Source of the DNA: Mycobacteriaceae bacterium
GTDB lineage: Bacteria; Actinomycetota; Actinomycetes; Mycobacteriales; Mycobacteriaceae
NCBI GenBank assembly: GCA_029977845.1
Contig: JAPOKC010000003.1
Coordinates: 1 to 64,000, forward strand
DNA: 64,000 bases
Reading direction: 5' to 3'
A model generated the notes under the pieces. That model was not told where the DNA came from. It made no database searches and saw only the letters and a list, made by a program, of their open reading frames with translations. Position numbers and translations under genes: made by a program. Shown here one piece after another: positions 57,379-64,000 of the stretch (the first letter of the stretch is position 1; each line of letters starts with the position of its first letter).

Positions 57379-58599
57379 CTAGAGGCCCACCGTAGCGCGG
57401 AAGATCCGACTCGGGACTGAAGCCTCCAAACGGATCGGGCCGTCGTCTGCGGCAACCCACGCCGCCGCCCCATGATGCATCCGCACCTCGCCGGACTTGG
57501 CCCGCACCGTCACCGAACCCTCGGTGCAGACCAGGACCTGGGGGCCCTCGTGACGGGCGGGCGCATCCACCTCGTGGCCGAGGTCACCGCCGTCGAGTGT
57601 GATCACCGAGACGGCGAACTCCGGGGCGGGTGTGTCGTAGATCAGTTCGTTGCCTTCACGCCGGGTGACGGCCCGGGAATCGGTTACCGGGGTGAAGTCC
57701 AGCACCCGGAGCAGTTCGGGTACGTCGACGTGCTTGGGGGTCAGGCCGCCGCGAAGCACGTTGTCGGAGTTGGCCATCACCTCCATACCCATCCCGTGCA
57801 GATAGCTGTGCAGATTGCCGGCCGCCAGGAAGACACCCTCACCGGGCTTGAGGCTGACCCGGTTGATCAGCAGTGCCGCAAGCACGCCGGCATCGCCGGG
57901 ATACCGTTCACCGAGTTCCAGAACGGTACGTGCTTCGGCGGCGAATTCCTTTGCACCGGAACGGATATAGGACACCGCACCCTCCAGCACAGCCGGGATC
58001 AGTCCGTCGAGATCGGGCTGCGGAGCGGCGATCCAGGTGGTGAACAGCGCACGCAGACCTGAGGCGTCGGACTGATCGGTCAGCAGCACGATGTAGGGCT
58101 CGAGAGCCGGGACGTCCAGCGCGCGCATGAATGCCACCGATCGGGCTGCGGGCCGGAAACCGGCGAGCGCCTCGAAATCGGTGATGGCAACAAGCAATTC
58201 GGGCTTATGGCTGCGATCGCGATAGTTGCGTACCGGGGAGCTGATCGGCAGGCCGATGCGCTCTTCGCGATCGAATCCCTCCACCGCCTGCTGCGCACTC
58301 GGGTGCGCCTGCAGCGACAGCGGTTCGTCAGCCGCGAGAACCTTGACCAGGAACGGCAACCGGCCGCCGAACCGCTCGCAGACCGCCGGTCCGAGTTGCC
58401 CCTCGGGGTCGGCGTCGATCACCTCGAGCAGTGAGGTCTGCACACCGTTGGCCGCCAGCCGCGCGGGATCCCCCGGATGCGCACCGAGCCACAGTTCAGC
58501 TTCCGGATGCGCGGTCGGCGCGGGCCGGCCGGTGAACTCCGCGATCGCGGTGCGTGATCCCCACGCGTACGTTCGGATCGCCCCCTGCATCAGCTGCAC
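57379..58599 (-). CDS. manA: Mannose-6-phosphate isomerase
   Basis: 406 residues, type I PMI. Zinc and active-site motifs: SLQAHPSAQQA, KPELLVAI, and the C-terminal AAGNLHSYLHGMGMEVMANSDNVLRGGLT (seen in two overlapping parts). It interconverts fructose-6-P and mannose-6-P, feeding GDP-mannose for PIM, LM and LAM and for any mannose in the nearby polysaccharide locus. It lies 6 bases after the SIS-domain gene. Confidence 0.94.
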   Translation of the reverse strand: MQLMQGAIRTYAWGSRTAIAEFTGRPAPTAHPEAELWLGAHPGDPARLAANGVQTSLLEVIDADPEGQLGPAVCERFGGRLPFLVKVLAADEPLSLQAHPSAQQAVEGFDREERIGLPISSPVRNYRDRSHKPELLVAITDFEALAGFRPAARSVAFMRALDVPALEPYIVLLTDQSDASGLRALFTTWIAAPQPDLDGLIPAVLEGAVSYIRSGAKEFAAEARTVLELGERYPGDAGVLAALLINRVSLKPGEGVFLAAGNLHSYLHGMGMEVMANSDNVLRGGLTPKHVDVPELLRVLDFTPVTDSRAVTRREGNELIYDTPAPEFAVSVITLDGGDLGHEVDAPARHEGPQVLVCTEGSVTVRAKSGEVRMHHGAAAWVAADDGPIRLEASVPSRIFRATVGL

Positions 58600-58605
58600 G
58601 GCGCC

Positions 58606-59682
58606 CTACCCTCCCATCAGCCGCAGATACACCGCGGCCATCTCCACTCGCAGCGCCAGGATCGCCAGTTCCGTCTCGACCCGTCTAGAGACCGGCACCG
58701 ATCCGAGGTCCTCAGTCCCGACGTCCTCGGCGCCGAGCAGGTCGACACCGTCGATCCCGGTGACCCGAGCGGTGAGCGTAGTGCGCTCCGCAGCCAGCGC
58801 CAGCGCCATCACCCGGGGCCGGCCGGGTAGCGGGCCGTCGATCTCCTCATCGTGGAACAGCGCGTCGACCGAATCACCGAAACGGCCGGCGGTACCGGTG
58901 CGCATCGCCGCCAGGGCGTCTCCGAGTCCGGCTGCCGCCACCGGATCACCGGCCACCCGCAACAGCACCGACGAACCGTGCCGCGCCAACGCGAGGGTGG
59001 CCGCGCAGTCACCGGCCAGCACGGTCGGGCGCCCGCAGATCCGCTCGGCCAGCGCCTTGGCCGGGTTGGTGAAGACCTCCCGGGCGGCGCTGTTGCGCAG
59101 CGCCTCGGCATCGAGTTCGTCGGCGAGTTCGACCAGATTCATCGTCACCGCCGGGTCGACGGCGGCGAAAACAGCAAGCCCGGCAGCCAGGTGGCGCGAC
59201 AACCCGAATTCGTCGGGGACCCACAACCGCGGCGCGAGCACCGCCGCCCGTCCGGCGGTGGCATCCCGCAGTGGACCCTCGTACGGTGCGGCCACCACCA
59301 CCCGCGCTCCGCGCCGTACGCCGGTGGCCGCGGCGGTGACGAGCACCGGGTCACCCGGATCGTCGCCCGCGACGATCAGCACATCCAGTGCGCCGATCCA
59401 CGGCGGGGACTCCGCTGCCAGCACGATCGGCGCACCGGCGGTCCCGCTCAGCGCGGCGGCCAGCATGGCGCCCGCGGACTCGGCCGGGCCGCGGCCGGCG
59501 ACCCAGATGACGGTGCGAGGGCGATCACCGCTCACCGCGTCCAGCACGCCCTCCTCGACGGCGGACGCGGTGGCGCGGACCTGCGCGCCCGCGGTGGCGG
59601 CGGCCCGCAACAAGCCGTCGCGATCGGCCTCGATCAATCCCTCGGTGTCGTCGAGGTCCACGGTGGCATTAGCGGCGCTCAC
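58606..59682 (-). CDS. SIS-domain-like protein (Rv3256c), phosphosugar isomerase-type
   Basis: 358 residues. VIWVAGRGPAESAGAMLAAAL and DVLIVAGDDPGDPVLVTAAA resemble the sugar-phosphate-binding loops of SIS domains of the glucose/mannose-6-P isomerase type, but catalytic residues are not clear. Always found between manB and manA in mycobacteria, so a role in mannose metabolism is likely. GTG 59682 overlaps the manB TGA (GTGA). Confidence 0.78.
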   Translation of the reverse strand: MSAANATVDLDDTEGLIEADRDGLLRAAATAGAQVRATASAVEEGVLDAVSGDRPRTVIWVAGRGPAESAGAMLAAALSGTAGAPIVLAAESPPWIGALDVLIVAGDDPGDPVLVTAAATGVRRGARVVVAAPYEGPLRDATAGRAAVLAPRLWVPDEFGLSRHLAAGLAVFAAVDPAVTMNLVELADELDAEALRNSAAREVFTNPAKALAERICGRPTVLAGDCAATLALARHGSSVLLRVAGDPVAAAGLGDALAAMRTGTAGRFGDSVDALFHDEEIDGPLPGRPRVMALALAAERTTLTARVTGIDGVDLLGAEDVGTEDLGSVPVSRRVETELAILALRVEMAAVYLRLMGG

Positions 59683-61085
59683 GCGCGAGCCTTGCTCCGC
59701 GACGCGATCTCATCGGCCACCCGGTTCACGATCGCATTGACGCCCTCGACGGTCGGCGCCTCCACGTTGAGTCGCAGCAGCGGCTCGGTGTTGGACGTCC
59801 GCAGGTTGAACCATGCACCGCCACCCAGGTCGATGGTGACCCCGTCCATGTGGTCCACCGAGACAGCCTGCGGCTCATAGGATTTCACCACTGCCGCCAC
59901 CAGCTCCGGGGCGTCGTCGATGCGGAAGTTGATCTCACCGGAGGCCGCGTAGCGCTGGTAGTCGTCCATCAGGTCAGACAGCGGCCGGGGCTGCTCCCCG
60001 AGAGCGGCCAGCACGTGCAGGGCGGCCAGCATGCCGGAGTCGGCACCCCAGAACTCCCGGAAGTAGTAGTGCGCCGAATGCTCACCTCCGAAGACCGAGC
60101 CGGTCTGCGCCATCAGCGCCTTGATGTAGGAATGCCCGACCCGCGAGCGCACCGCGACACCGCCGTGCTCGGCGATCACCTCCGGCACCGTCCGCGATGT
60201 GATCAGGTTGTGAATCACCGTCGCGCCCGGTTCCCGGCTCAGTTCGCGCGCAGCGACCAGTGCGGTGACCGCGGACGGCGAGACCGGCTCACCGCGTTCG
60301 TCGACGACGAAGCACCGGTCTGCATCACCGTCGAAGGCCAGTCCGATGTCGGCGCCGGTCTGCACCACGTAGCGCTGCAGATCCCTGAGGTTGGACGGTT
60401 CCAGCGGGTTGGCCTCATGGTTGGGAAACGAACCGTCGAGTTCGAAGTAGAGCGGCAACAGGGTCAGCGCCTCGATCGGTCCCAGCACGGCCGGCGTGGT
60501 GTGCCCGGCCATTCCGTTACCCGCGTCGACGGCGACCCGCAACGGCCGCACACCGCTCACATCCACCAGTGACCGCAGAAAGGCGCCGTAGTCGTTCAGC
60601 ACATCCTGATCGCGAACCGTTCCGTGTGCACCGTCGAACCCGGGGACTCCGGCGATCACCTCATCACGGATCACTCCCAGTCCGGTGTCCTCGCCGACCG
60701 GCTTCGCCTGCGCCCGGCAGAGTTTGATGCCGTTGTAACTGGCCGGGTTGTGGCTGGCGGTGAACATCGCGCCGGGACAGTTCAGGAGACCGGAAGCGAA
60801 GTACAACTCATCGGTGGAAGCCAGTCCGATCCGGATGACATCGAGTCCCTGCGCGCAGACCCCGGCGGCGAAGGCCGCAGCCAGCACCGGCGAACTCTCG
60901 CGCATATCGTGACCGATCACCACCCGCTCGGCACCATCGCCGCGCATCAGCCTGGCGAACGCCGCGGCGACGTCGGCGACGAAGTCCTCATCGATCTCGG
61001 TGCCGACCAGACCGCGGACGTCGTAGGCCTTGATGACGCTGCGCACCGCATCGGCGGGCCTGGGCATCGCGGAACCCGGAGACAC
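59679..61085 (-). CDS. manB: Phosphomannomutase ManB
   Basis: 468 residues. The phospho-Ser loop is TASHNPASYNGIK, the metal loop is AFDGDADRCF, sugar-binding GGEHSAHYYF and the phosphate-binding RASNTEPLLRLNVE-type end (here RTSNTEPLLRLNVE). It converts mannose-6-P to mannose-1-P. GTG 61085 is the longest start; ATG 61067 (MPRPADAV) also fits and matches the M. tuberculosis N-terminus more closely. Confidence 0.94.
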   Translation of the reverse strand: MSPGSAMPRPADAVRSVIKAYDVRGLVGTEIDEDFVADVAAAFARLMRGDGAERVVIGHDMRESSPVLAAAFAAGVCAQGLDVIRIGLASTDELYFASGLLNCPGAMFTASHNPASYNGIKLCRAQAKPVGEDTGLGVIRDEVIAGVPGFDGAHGTVRDQDVLNDYGAFLRSLVDVSGVRPLRVAVDAGNGMAGHTTPAVLGPIEALTLLPLYFELDGSFPNHEANPLEPSNLRDLQRYVVQTGADIGLAFDGDADRCFVVDERGEPVSPSAVTALVAARELSREPGATVIHNLITSRTVPEVIAEHGGVAVRSRVGHSYIKALMAQTGSVFGGEHSAHYYFREFWGADSGMLAALHVLAALGEQPRPLSDLMDDYQRYAASGEINFRIDDAPELVAAVVKSYEPQAVSVDHMDGVTIDLGGGAWFNLRTSNTEPLLRLNVEAPTVEGVNAIVNRVADEIASRSKARA

Positions 61086-61112
61086 CCCGTCAGCCTAGTC
61101 GCTGGCCACCCG

Positions 61113-61511
61113 TCAGTCGGCGGGGTCGGGAAGGACCCGGAGGTGACCGCGGCGCCGGCCGTTGAGCGGCGGGACGGTCGGCGCGATGGCGTGCGCCGCC
61201 GTGCTGTACGGATCGGAGAAACCGGCCGCCGGCCCTGGTGGGAGCATCCGACCCTCCCGGACGGCCTCGGCAAGGGCCACCAGATCGTCCTCATCCGGGT
61301 TGACCGGCAGGGGCGCGGCGTGACGGACCAGTTCCCAGCCCCGCGGGGCGGTGATCCGGCTGGCGTGGCTCAAGCAGAGATCCCAGGTATGCGGTTCGCG
61401 GACAGTCGCCAACGGTCCCACCACGGCGGTGGAGTCGGAATAGACGTATGTCAGCGTCGCCACCGCGTAATGGGGGCATCCGGGCCGGCTGCAGCGACGG
61501 GGCACATTCAC
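61113..61511 (-). CDS. DUF3499 zinc-ribbon-like protein (Rv3258c)
   Basis: 132 residues. Paired Cys/His residues near the N-terminus (RRCSRPGCPHYA; WDLCLSHASR) look like a metal site. The rest is Pro-rich and probably flexible. Function unknown; conserved beside manB and whiB2. GTG 61511 lies 7 bases after TAACCT, a leaderless start. Confidence 0.82.
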   Translation of the reverse strand: MNVPRRCSRPGCPHYAVATLTYVYSDSTAVVGPLATVREPHTWDLCLSHASRITAPRGWELVRHAAPLPVNPDEDDLVALAEAVREGRMLPPGPAAGFSDPYSTAAHAIAPTVPPLNGRRRGHLRVLPDPAD

Positions 61512-61518
61512 GAACGCG

Positions 61519-61524
61519 AGGTTA
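61519..61524 (-). promoter_or_regulatory. -10 box TAACCT, leaderless DUF3499 promoter
   Basis: Minus-strand TAACCT is followed after 7 bases by GTG 61511. Confidence 0.55.
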
Positions 61525-61587
61525 TCGCGGTCACATTCGCCCCAACGCCGACACGCGCATCACCGCAGAAGGCTGATGTTGAACCGT

Positions 61588-61593
61588 TACGAT
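61588..61593 (+). promoter_or_regulatory. -10 box TACGAT, leaderless promoter
   Basis: TACGAT is followed after 7 bases by GTG 61601. With the DUF3499 box it forms a divergent leaderless pair 63 bases apart. Confidence 0.55.
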
Positions 61594-61600
61594 CGCGACC

Positions 61601-62092
61601 GTGGCCGATTCCCGCAGTTCCCGGCGTGGAGGTGGGGCGCAGGGCGGGTCCCGGCGCGGCCGCGAGATGCGCGGACCGCTGTTGCCGCCGACGGTTCCCG
61701 GGTGGCGCAGTCGCGCTGAACGGTTCGACATGGCGGTGCTGGAGGCCTACGAACCGATCGAACGGCGCTGGCAGCAGCGGCTCACCGGACTCGACGTGGC
61801 GGTCGACGAGATCCCGCGCATTCATCCCAAGGATCCCGAGACCGTGCAGTGGCCACCGGAGGTGGTGGCTGACGGTCCGATCGCCCTGGCCCGCTTGATA
61901 CCGGCGGGCGTGGACGTCCGCGGCGAACCCACCCGGGCCCGAATCGTGCTGTTCCGCAAACCGATTGAGCGACGGGCCAAGGATTCGATCGACCTGACCG
62001 ATCTATTGCACGAGATTCTGGTGGCACAAGTGGCCACTTACCTCGGGGTCGAACCCACCGTCATCGACCCGAGTATGGAAGAGGGTGACTGA
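61601..62092 (+). CDS. Metallopeptidase-family (zincin-like) protein, degenerate
   Basis: 163 residues (Rv3259). A basic Gly/Arg-rich N-terminus precedes a compact domain ending in DLLHEILVAQVATYLGVEP. In active members of the family this segment reads HExxHxxG; here the His-Glu pair is kept but the second His is Val/Ala. Zinc binding is therefore doubtful. Function unknown. GTG 61601 is set by the TACGAT box. Confidence 0.75.
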   Translation: MADSRSSRRGGGAQGGSRRGREMRGPLLPPTVPGWRSRAERFDMAVLEAYEPIERRWQQRLTGLDVAVDEIPRIHPKDPETVQWPPEVVADGPIALARLIPAGVDVRGEPTRARIVLFRKPIERRAKDSIDLTDLLHEILVAQVATYLGVEPTVIDPSMEEGD

Positions 62093-62102
62093 GCAGCGTG
62101 GA

Positions 62103-62456
62103 TCAGATGATGCCGCGCTTGAGGCGCCGGCGTTCCCGCTCGGACAATCCGCCCCAGATGCCGAACCGCTCGTCATTGGCCAGCGCGTACTCCAGGCAGG
62201 CGTCCTTGACCTCGCAGCCCAGGCAGATCCGCTTGGCTTCCCGCGTCGAGCCGCCCTTCTCCGGGAAGAACGCCTCAGGGTCGGTCTGCGCGCAGAGCGC
62301 CTTCTCCTGCCACTGCGGATCATCCGGAGTGAGCATCGAGTAGTCCGCAACATCAGGCACCAGGCTCAGGTGAGCACGCGCCGCAGAACCCATATCCATA
62401 GAGCCGGTAACAGTGTGCGGCGCGCCCATCGCGCCGAGGAAGTGCTCGTAGGACAT
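62103..62456 (-). CDS. whiB2: WhiB2/WhmD iron-sulfur regulator
   Basis: 117 residues. Cys55, Cys78, Cys81 and Cys87 form the cluster site; GIWGG and the basic RRRLKRGI end are typical. WhmD of M. smegmatis is needed for septation. ATG 62456 begins MSYEH, as WhmD begins MSYE. AGGAGG lies 6 bases upstream. Much of the N-terminal 45 residues is variable. Convergent with the metallopeptidase-like gene, 10 bases apart. Confidence 0.93.
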   Translation of the reverse strand: MSYEHFLGAMGAPHTVTGSMDMGSAARAHLSLVPDVADYSMLTPDDPQWQEKALCAQTDPEAFFPEKGGSTREAKRICLGCEVKDACLEYALANDERFGIWGGLSERERRRLKRGII

Positions 62457-62715
62457 GTCCGCCTCCTCACCTGGTGTCGTTGTATGCCGTGTGACTGCTG
62501 TTAAGTTTCGAACATGTGATCGAATCCTGGACTGCTACACCATATCTGGCGCGATGACCGGGAATGACACTTGTGTGATTAGACATTGTCGCAGCACCCG
62601 GGGTCAAGCTGATGAGCAGATTTCCATACCACTTTCTTTGGGAAATCCGGCGTGTCGGTACCGCGGTGTGTTCCCCCGGTGACCCCATCGTGACTGCCCT
62701 ATAGGGTTCGTCGCT
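62457..62715. promoter_or_regulatory. Divergent whiB2/fbiA regulatory region
   Basis: 259 bases with distinctly lower GC than the surroundings. For fbiA, TAGGGT (62702-62707), inside the palindrome CCCTATAGGG, lies 8 bases before GTG 62716, so fbiA may be leaderless. GATTTCC (62619-62625) and GGAAATC (62641-62647) form an inverted repeat. Minus-strand TATGGT boxes could start a whiB2 mRNA with a leader of about 80 bases. Confidence 0.4.
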
Positions 62716-63705
62716 GTGAAGATCACCGTTCTGGTCGGCGGCATCGGGGGCGCCCGCTTCCTGCTCGGCGTCCAGCGGTTGCTCGGGCTGGGCCAGTTCG
62801 CGGAACCCGGGGAAAGCCCTGCTCACGAGCTCACGGCCGTCGTCAACATCGGTGACGACGCTTGGATGTTCGGGGTGCGGATCTGCCCCGATCTCGACAC
62901 CTGCATGTACACCCTGGGCGGCGGTATCGACCCGGATCGGGGCTGGGGACATCGCGACGAGACCTGGCACGCCAAGGAGGAACTGGCGGCCTACGGCGTA
63001 CAACCGGATTGGTTCGGCCTCGGCGACCGGGATCTGGCCACCCATCTGGTGCGCAGCCAGATGCTGCGGGCGGGCTATCCGCTCTCCGCGGTGACCGAGG
63101 CGCTGTGCGACCGGTGGTCCCCGGGCGCGACCCTGCTGCCGGCCAGTGACGACCGATGCGAAACCCATGTCGTGGTGAGCGACCCGGACACCGGCGACCG
63201 CAAGGCCATCCACTTCCAGGAGTGGTGGGTGCGTCACCGGGCCAAAATCGAGACGCACAGCTTCGCCTTCATCGGCGCCGAATCCGCCTCCGCCGGACCC
63301 GGAGTCCTCGAGGCGATCGGCGGTGCCGACCTCGTGATGATCGCCCCGTCCAACCCGGTGGTCTCCATCGGTGCGATCCTCACCATCGGCGGTGTCCGCG
63401 GCGCTCTGCGCTCGACCTCGGCGCCAGTGGTCGGTTACTCACCGATCATCGGCGGAAAGCCGTTGCGCGGCATGGCCGATGACTGTCTGAGCGTGATCGG
63501 TGTCGAGAGCAGTTCGCAGGGGGTCGGCCGGCACTACGGAGCGCGTAGCCAGACCGGGCTGCTGGACTACTGGCTCGTCCACGAAGGTGATCACGCCGAC
63601 CTGCCAGGTGTGACGGTGAAATCCATTCCGCTGTTGATGTCCGATCCTGATGCCACTGCGGCGATGGTGCGGGCGGGACTCGAACTGGCCGGGCTCACGC
63701 CATGA
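62716..63705 (+). CDS. fbiA: FbiA: LPPG/EPPG:FO phosphotransferase (F420 synthesis)
   Basis: 329 residues. The CofD-family N-terminus [14 protein letters not shown] binds the nucleotide-linked donor. [21 protein letters not shown] and [15 protein letters not shown] are family motifs for Fo and metal binding. It transfers (enol)phospholactyl to Fo, giving (dehydro-)F420-0. Start GTG 62716. Its TGA overlaps the fbiB ATG (ATGA). Confidence 0.95.
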   Translation: MKITVLVGGIGGARFLLGVQRLLGLGQFAEPGESPAHELTAVVNIGDDAWMFGVRICPDLDTCMYTLGGGIDPDRGWGHRDETWHAKEELAAYGVQPDWFGLGDRDLATHLVRSQMLRAGYPLSAVTEALCDRWSPGATLLPASDDRCETHVVVSDPDTGDRKAIHFQEWWVRHRAKIETHSFAFIGAESASAGPGVLEAIGGADLVMIAPSNPVVSIGAILTIGGVRGALRSTSAPVVGYSPIIGGKPLRGMADDCLSVIGVESSSQGVGRHYGARSQTGLLDYWLVHEGDHADLPGVTVKSIPLLMSDPDATAAMVRAGLELAGLTP

Positions 63706-64000
63706 CAGAGCACGGGACGGCCGCACCCATCGAGATCCTTCCCGTCACCGGCCTTCCCGAATTCCGGCCCGGTGACGACCTGGCAGCCGCGATCTCCGCG
63801 GCCGCACCCTGGCTGCGTGACGGAGACGTCGTCGTCATCACCAGCAAGGTGGTGTCCAAGTGCGAGGGCCGCATCGTGGCCGCGCCCGCCGACCCGGACG
63901 AACGCGATGCGTTGCGCCGCAGACTGATCGACGCCGAAGCGGTGCGGGTGCTGGCCCGACGCGGCCGCACGCTGATCACCGAGAACAAGCTGGGCCTGGT
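63702..64000 (+). CDS. fbiB: FbiB: F420 gamma-glutamyl ligase, 3' cut by window
   Basis: The first 99 residues are present. [22 protein letters not shown] and [16 protein letters not shown] match the N-terminus of the CofE-type ligase domain of FbiB. The C-terminal flavin-dependent reductase domain lies outside the window. It adds glutamates to F420. ATG 63702 overlaps the fbiA stop. Confidence 0.93.
   Translation, partial: MTEHGTAAPIEILPVTGLPEFRPGDDLAAAISAAAPWLRDGDVVVITSKVVSKCEGRIVAAPADPDERDALRRRLIDAEAVRVLARRGRTLITENKLGL

Noticed and set aside
61601..62092. Active HExxH zinc protease
   Set aside because: The second His of the motif is absent (HEILVAQ), so it is described as degenerate.

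Overview
This is a high-GC, gene-dense chromosomal window from a mycobacterium, most likely an environmental or rapidly growing Mycolicibacterium. The assignment rests on gene content and order. From memory, the window follows the Mycobacterium tuberculosis block Rv3203-Rv3262: lipV, DNA alkyltransferase-like, moeZ, rhlE, parA-like, gpm2/entC, whiB1, pdtaS, sigH/rshA, aroA/rsgA, desA3 with its reductase, ppk2, tgs3, secA1, hpf, lpqB-mtrB-mtrA, tmk, sahH, manA/manB, whiB2 and fbiA/fbiB. No rRNA, tRNA, CRISPR array, prophage or insertion sequence was seen. No gene-free stretch exceeds 300 bases; the longest are the whiB1 leader (14205-14465) and the whiB2/fbiA divergent region (62457-62715).

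Layout. 1-5861: end of a lipase gene, an alkyltransferase-like protein, an inserted parDE toxin-antitoxin pair, a kinase-like protein, moeZ, a membrane-anchored zincin-like protein, a TetR regulator and small conserved proteins. 5956-14720: ferritin-like protein, rhlE with a structured leader, a PQQ-like propeller protein, ParA-like ATPase, the gpm2-entC-acetyltransferase operon, a fragment of a DUF222/13E12 gene, a diacylglycerol-kinase-like gene and whiB1. 14775-26697: pdtaS with a biotinyl-domain protein, the 24-residue ribosomal protein bL37, rshA/sigH, a TMEM175-type channel, a head-to-head pair of small paralogous membrane proteins, an SDR, a secreted SpmT-like phosphodiesterase, an aldehyde dehydrogenase, an SRAP protein, aroA, rsgA and an aldo-keto reductase. 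26694-31732: the desaturase/reductase pair, ppk2 and a tgs3-type acyltransferase.

31752-44027 is the main accessory region. Seven genes on the minus strand overlap by 1-14 bases and encode a GT-C-like membrane protein, three glycosyltransferases, a Wzx-type flippase, a GH16 glucanase and a BcsB-like protein. A divergent glycosyltransferase and a membrane-anchored EEP-family enzyme face them. Together they look like an exopolysaccharide export system that has a BcsB-like subunit but no BcsA synthase. It occupies the interval between tgs3 and secA1.

44035-64000 returns to the conserved backbone: secA1, hpf, comF-like, lpqB/mtrB/mtrA envelope signalling, tmk, sahH, an amino-acid permease, DUF808, manA-SIS-manB (mannose activation for PIM/LAM), DUF3499, a metallopeptidase-like gene, whiB2 and the F420 genes fbiA and fbiB (fbiB cut by the window end).

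Non-coding structure is rich. About eighteen gene starts sit 6-8 bases after a TANNNT box, the signature of leaderless mycobacterial transcripts. Two such promoters overlap back to back in a 24-bp gap between divergent paralogs. The rhlE and whiB1 mRNAs have strongly foldable leaders. Three long hairpins without T-tracts lie in intergenic gaps. All family assignments come from reading the sequence and memory of these families; no search was run.
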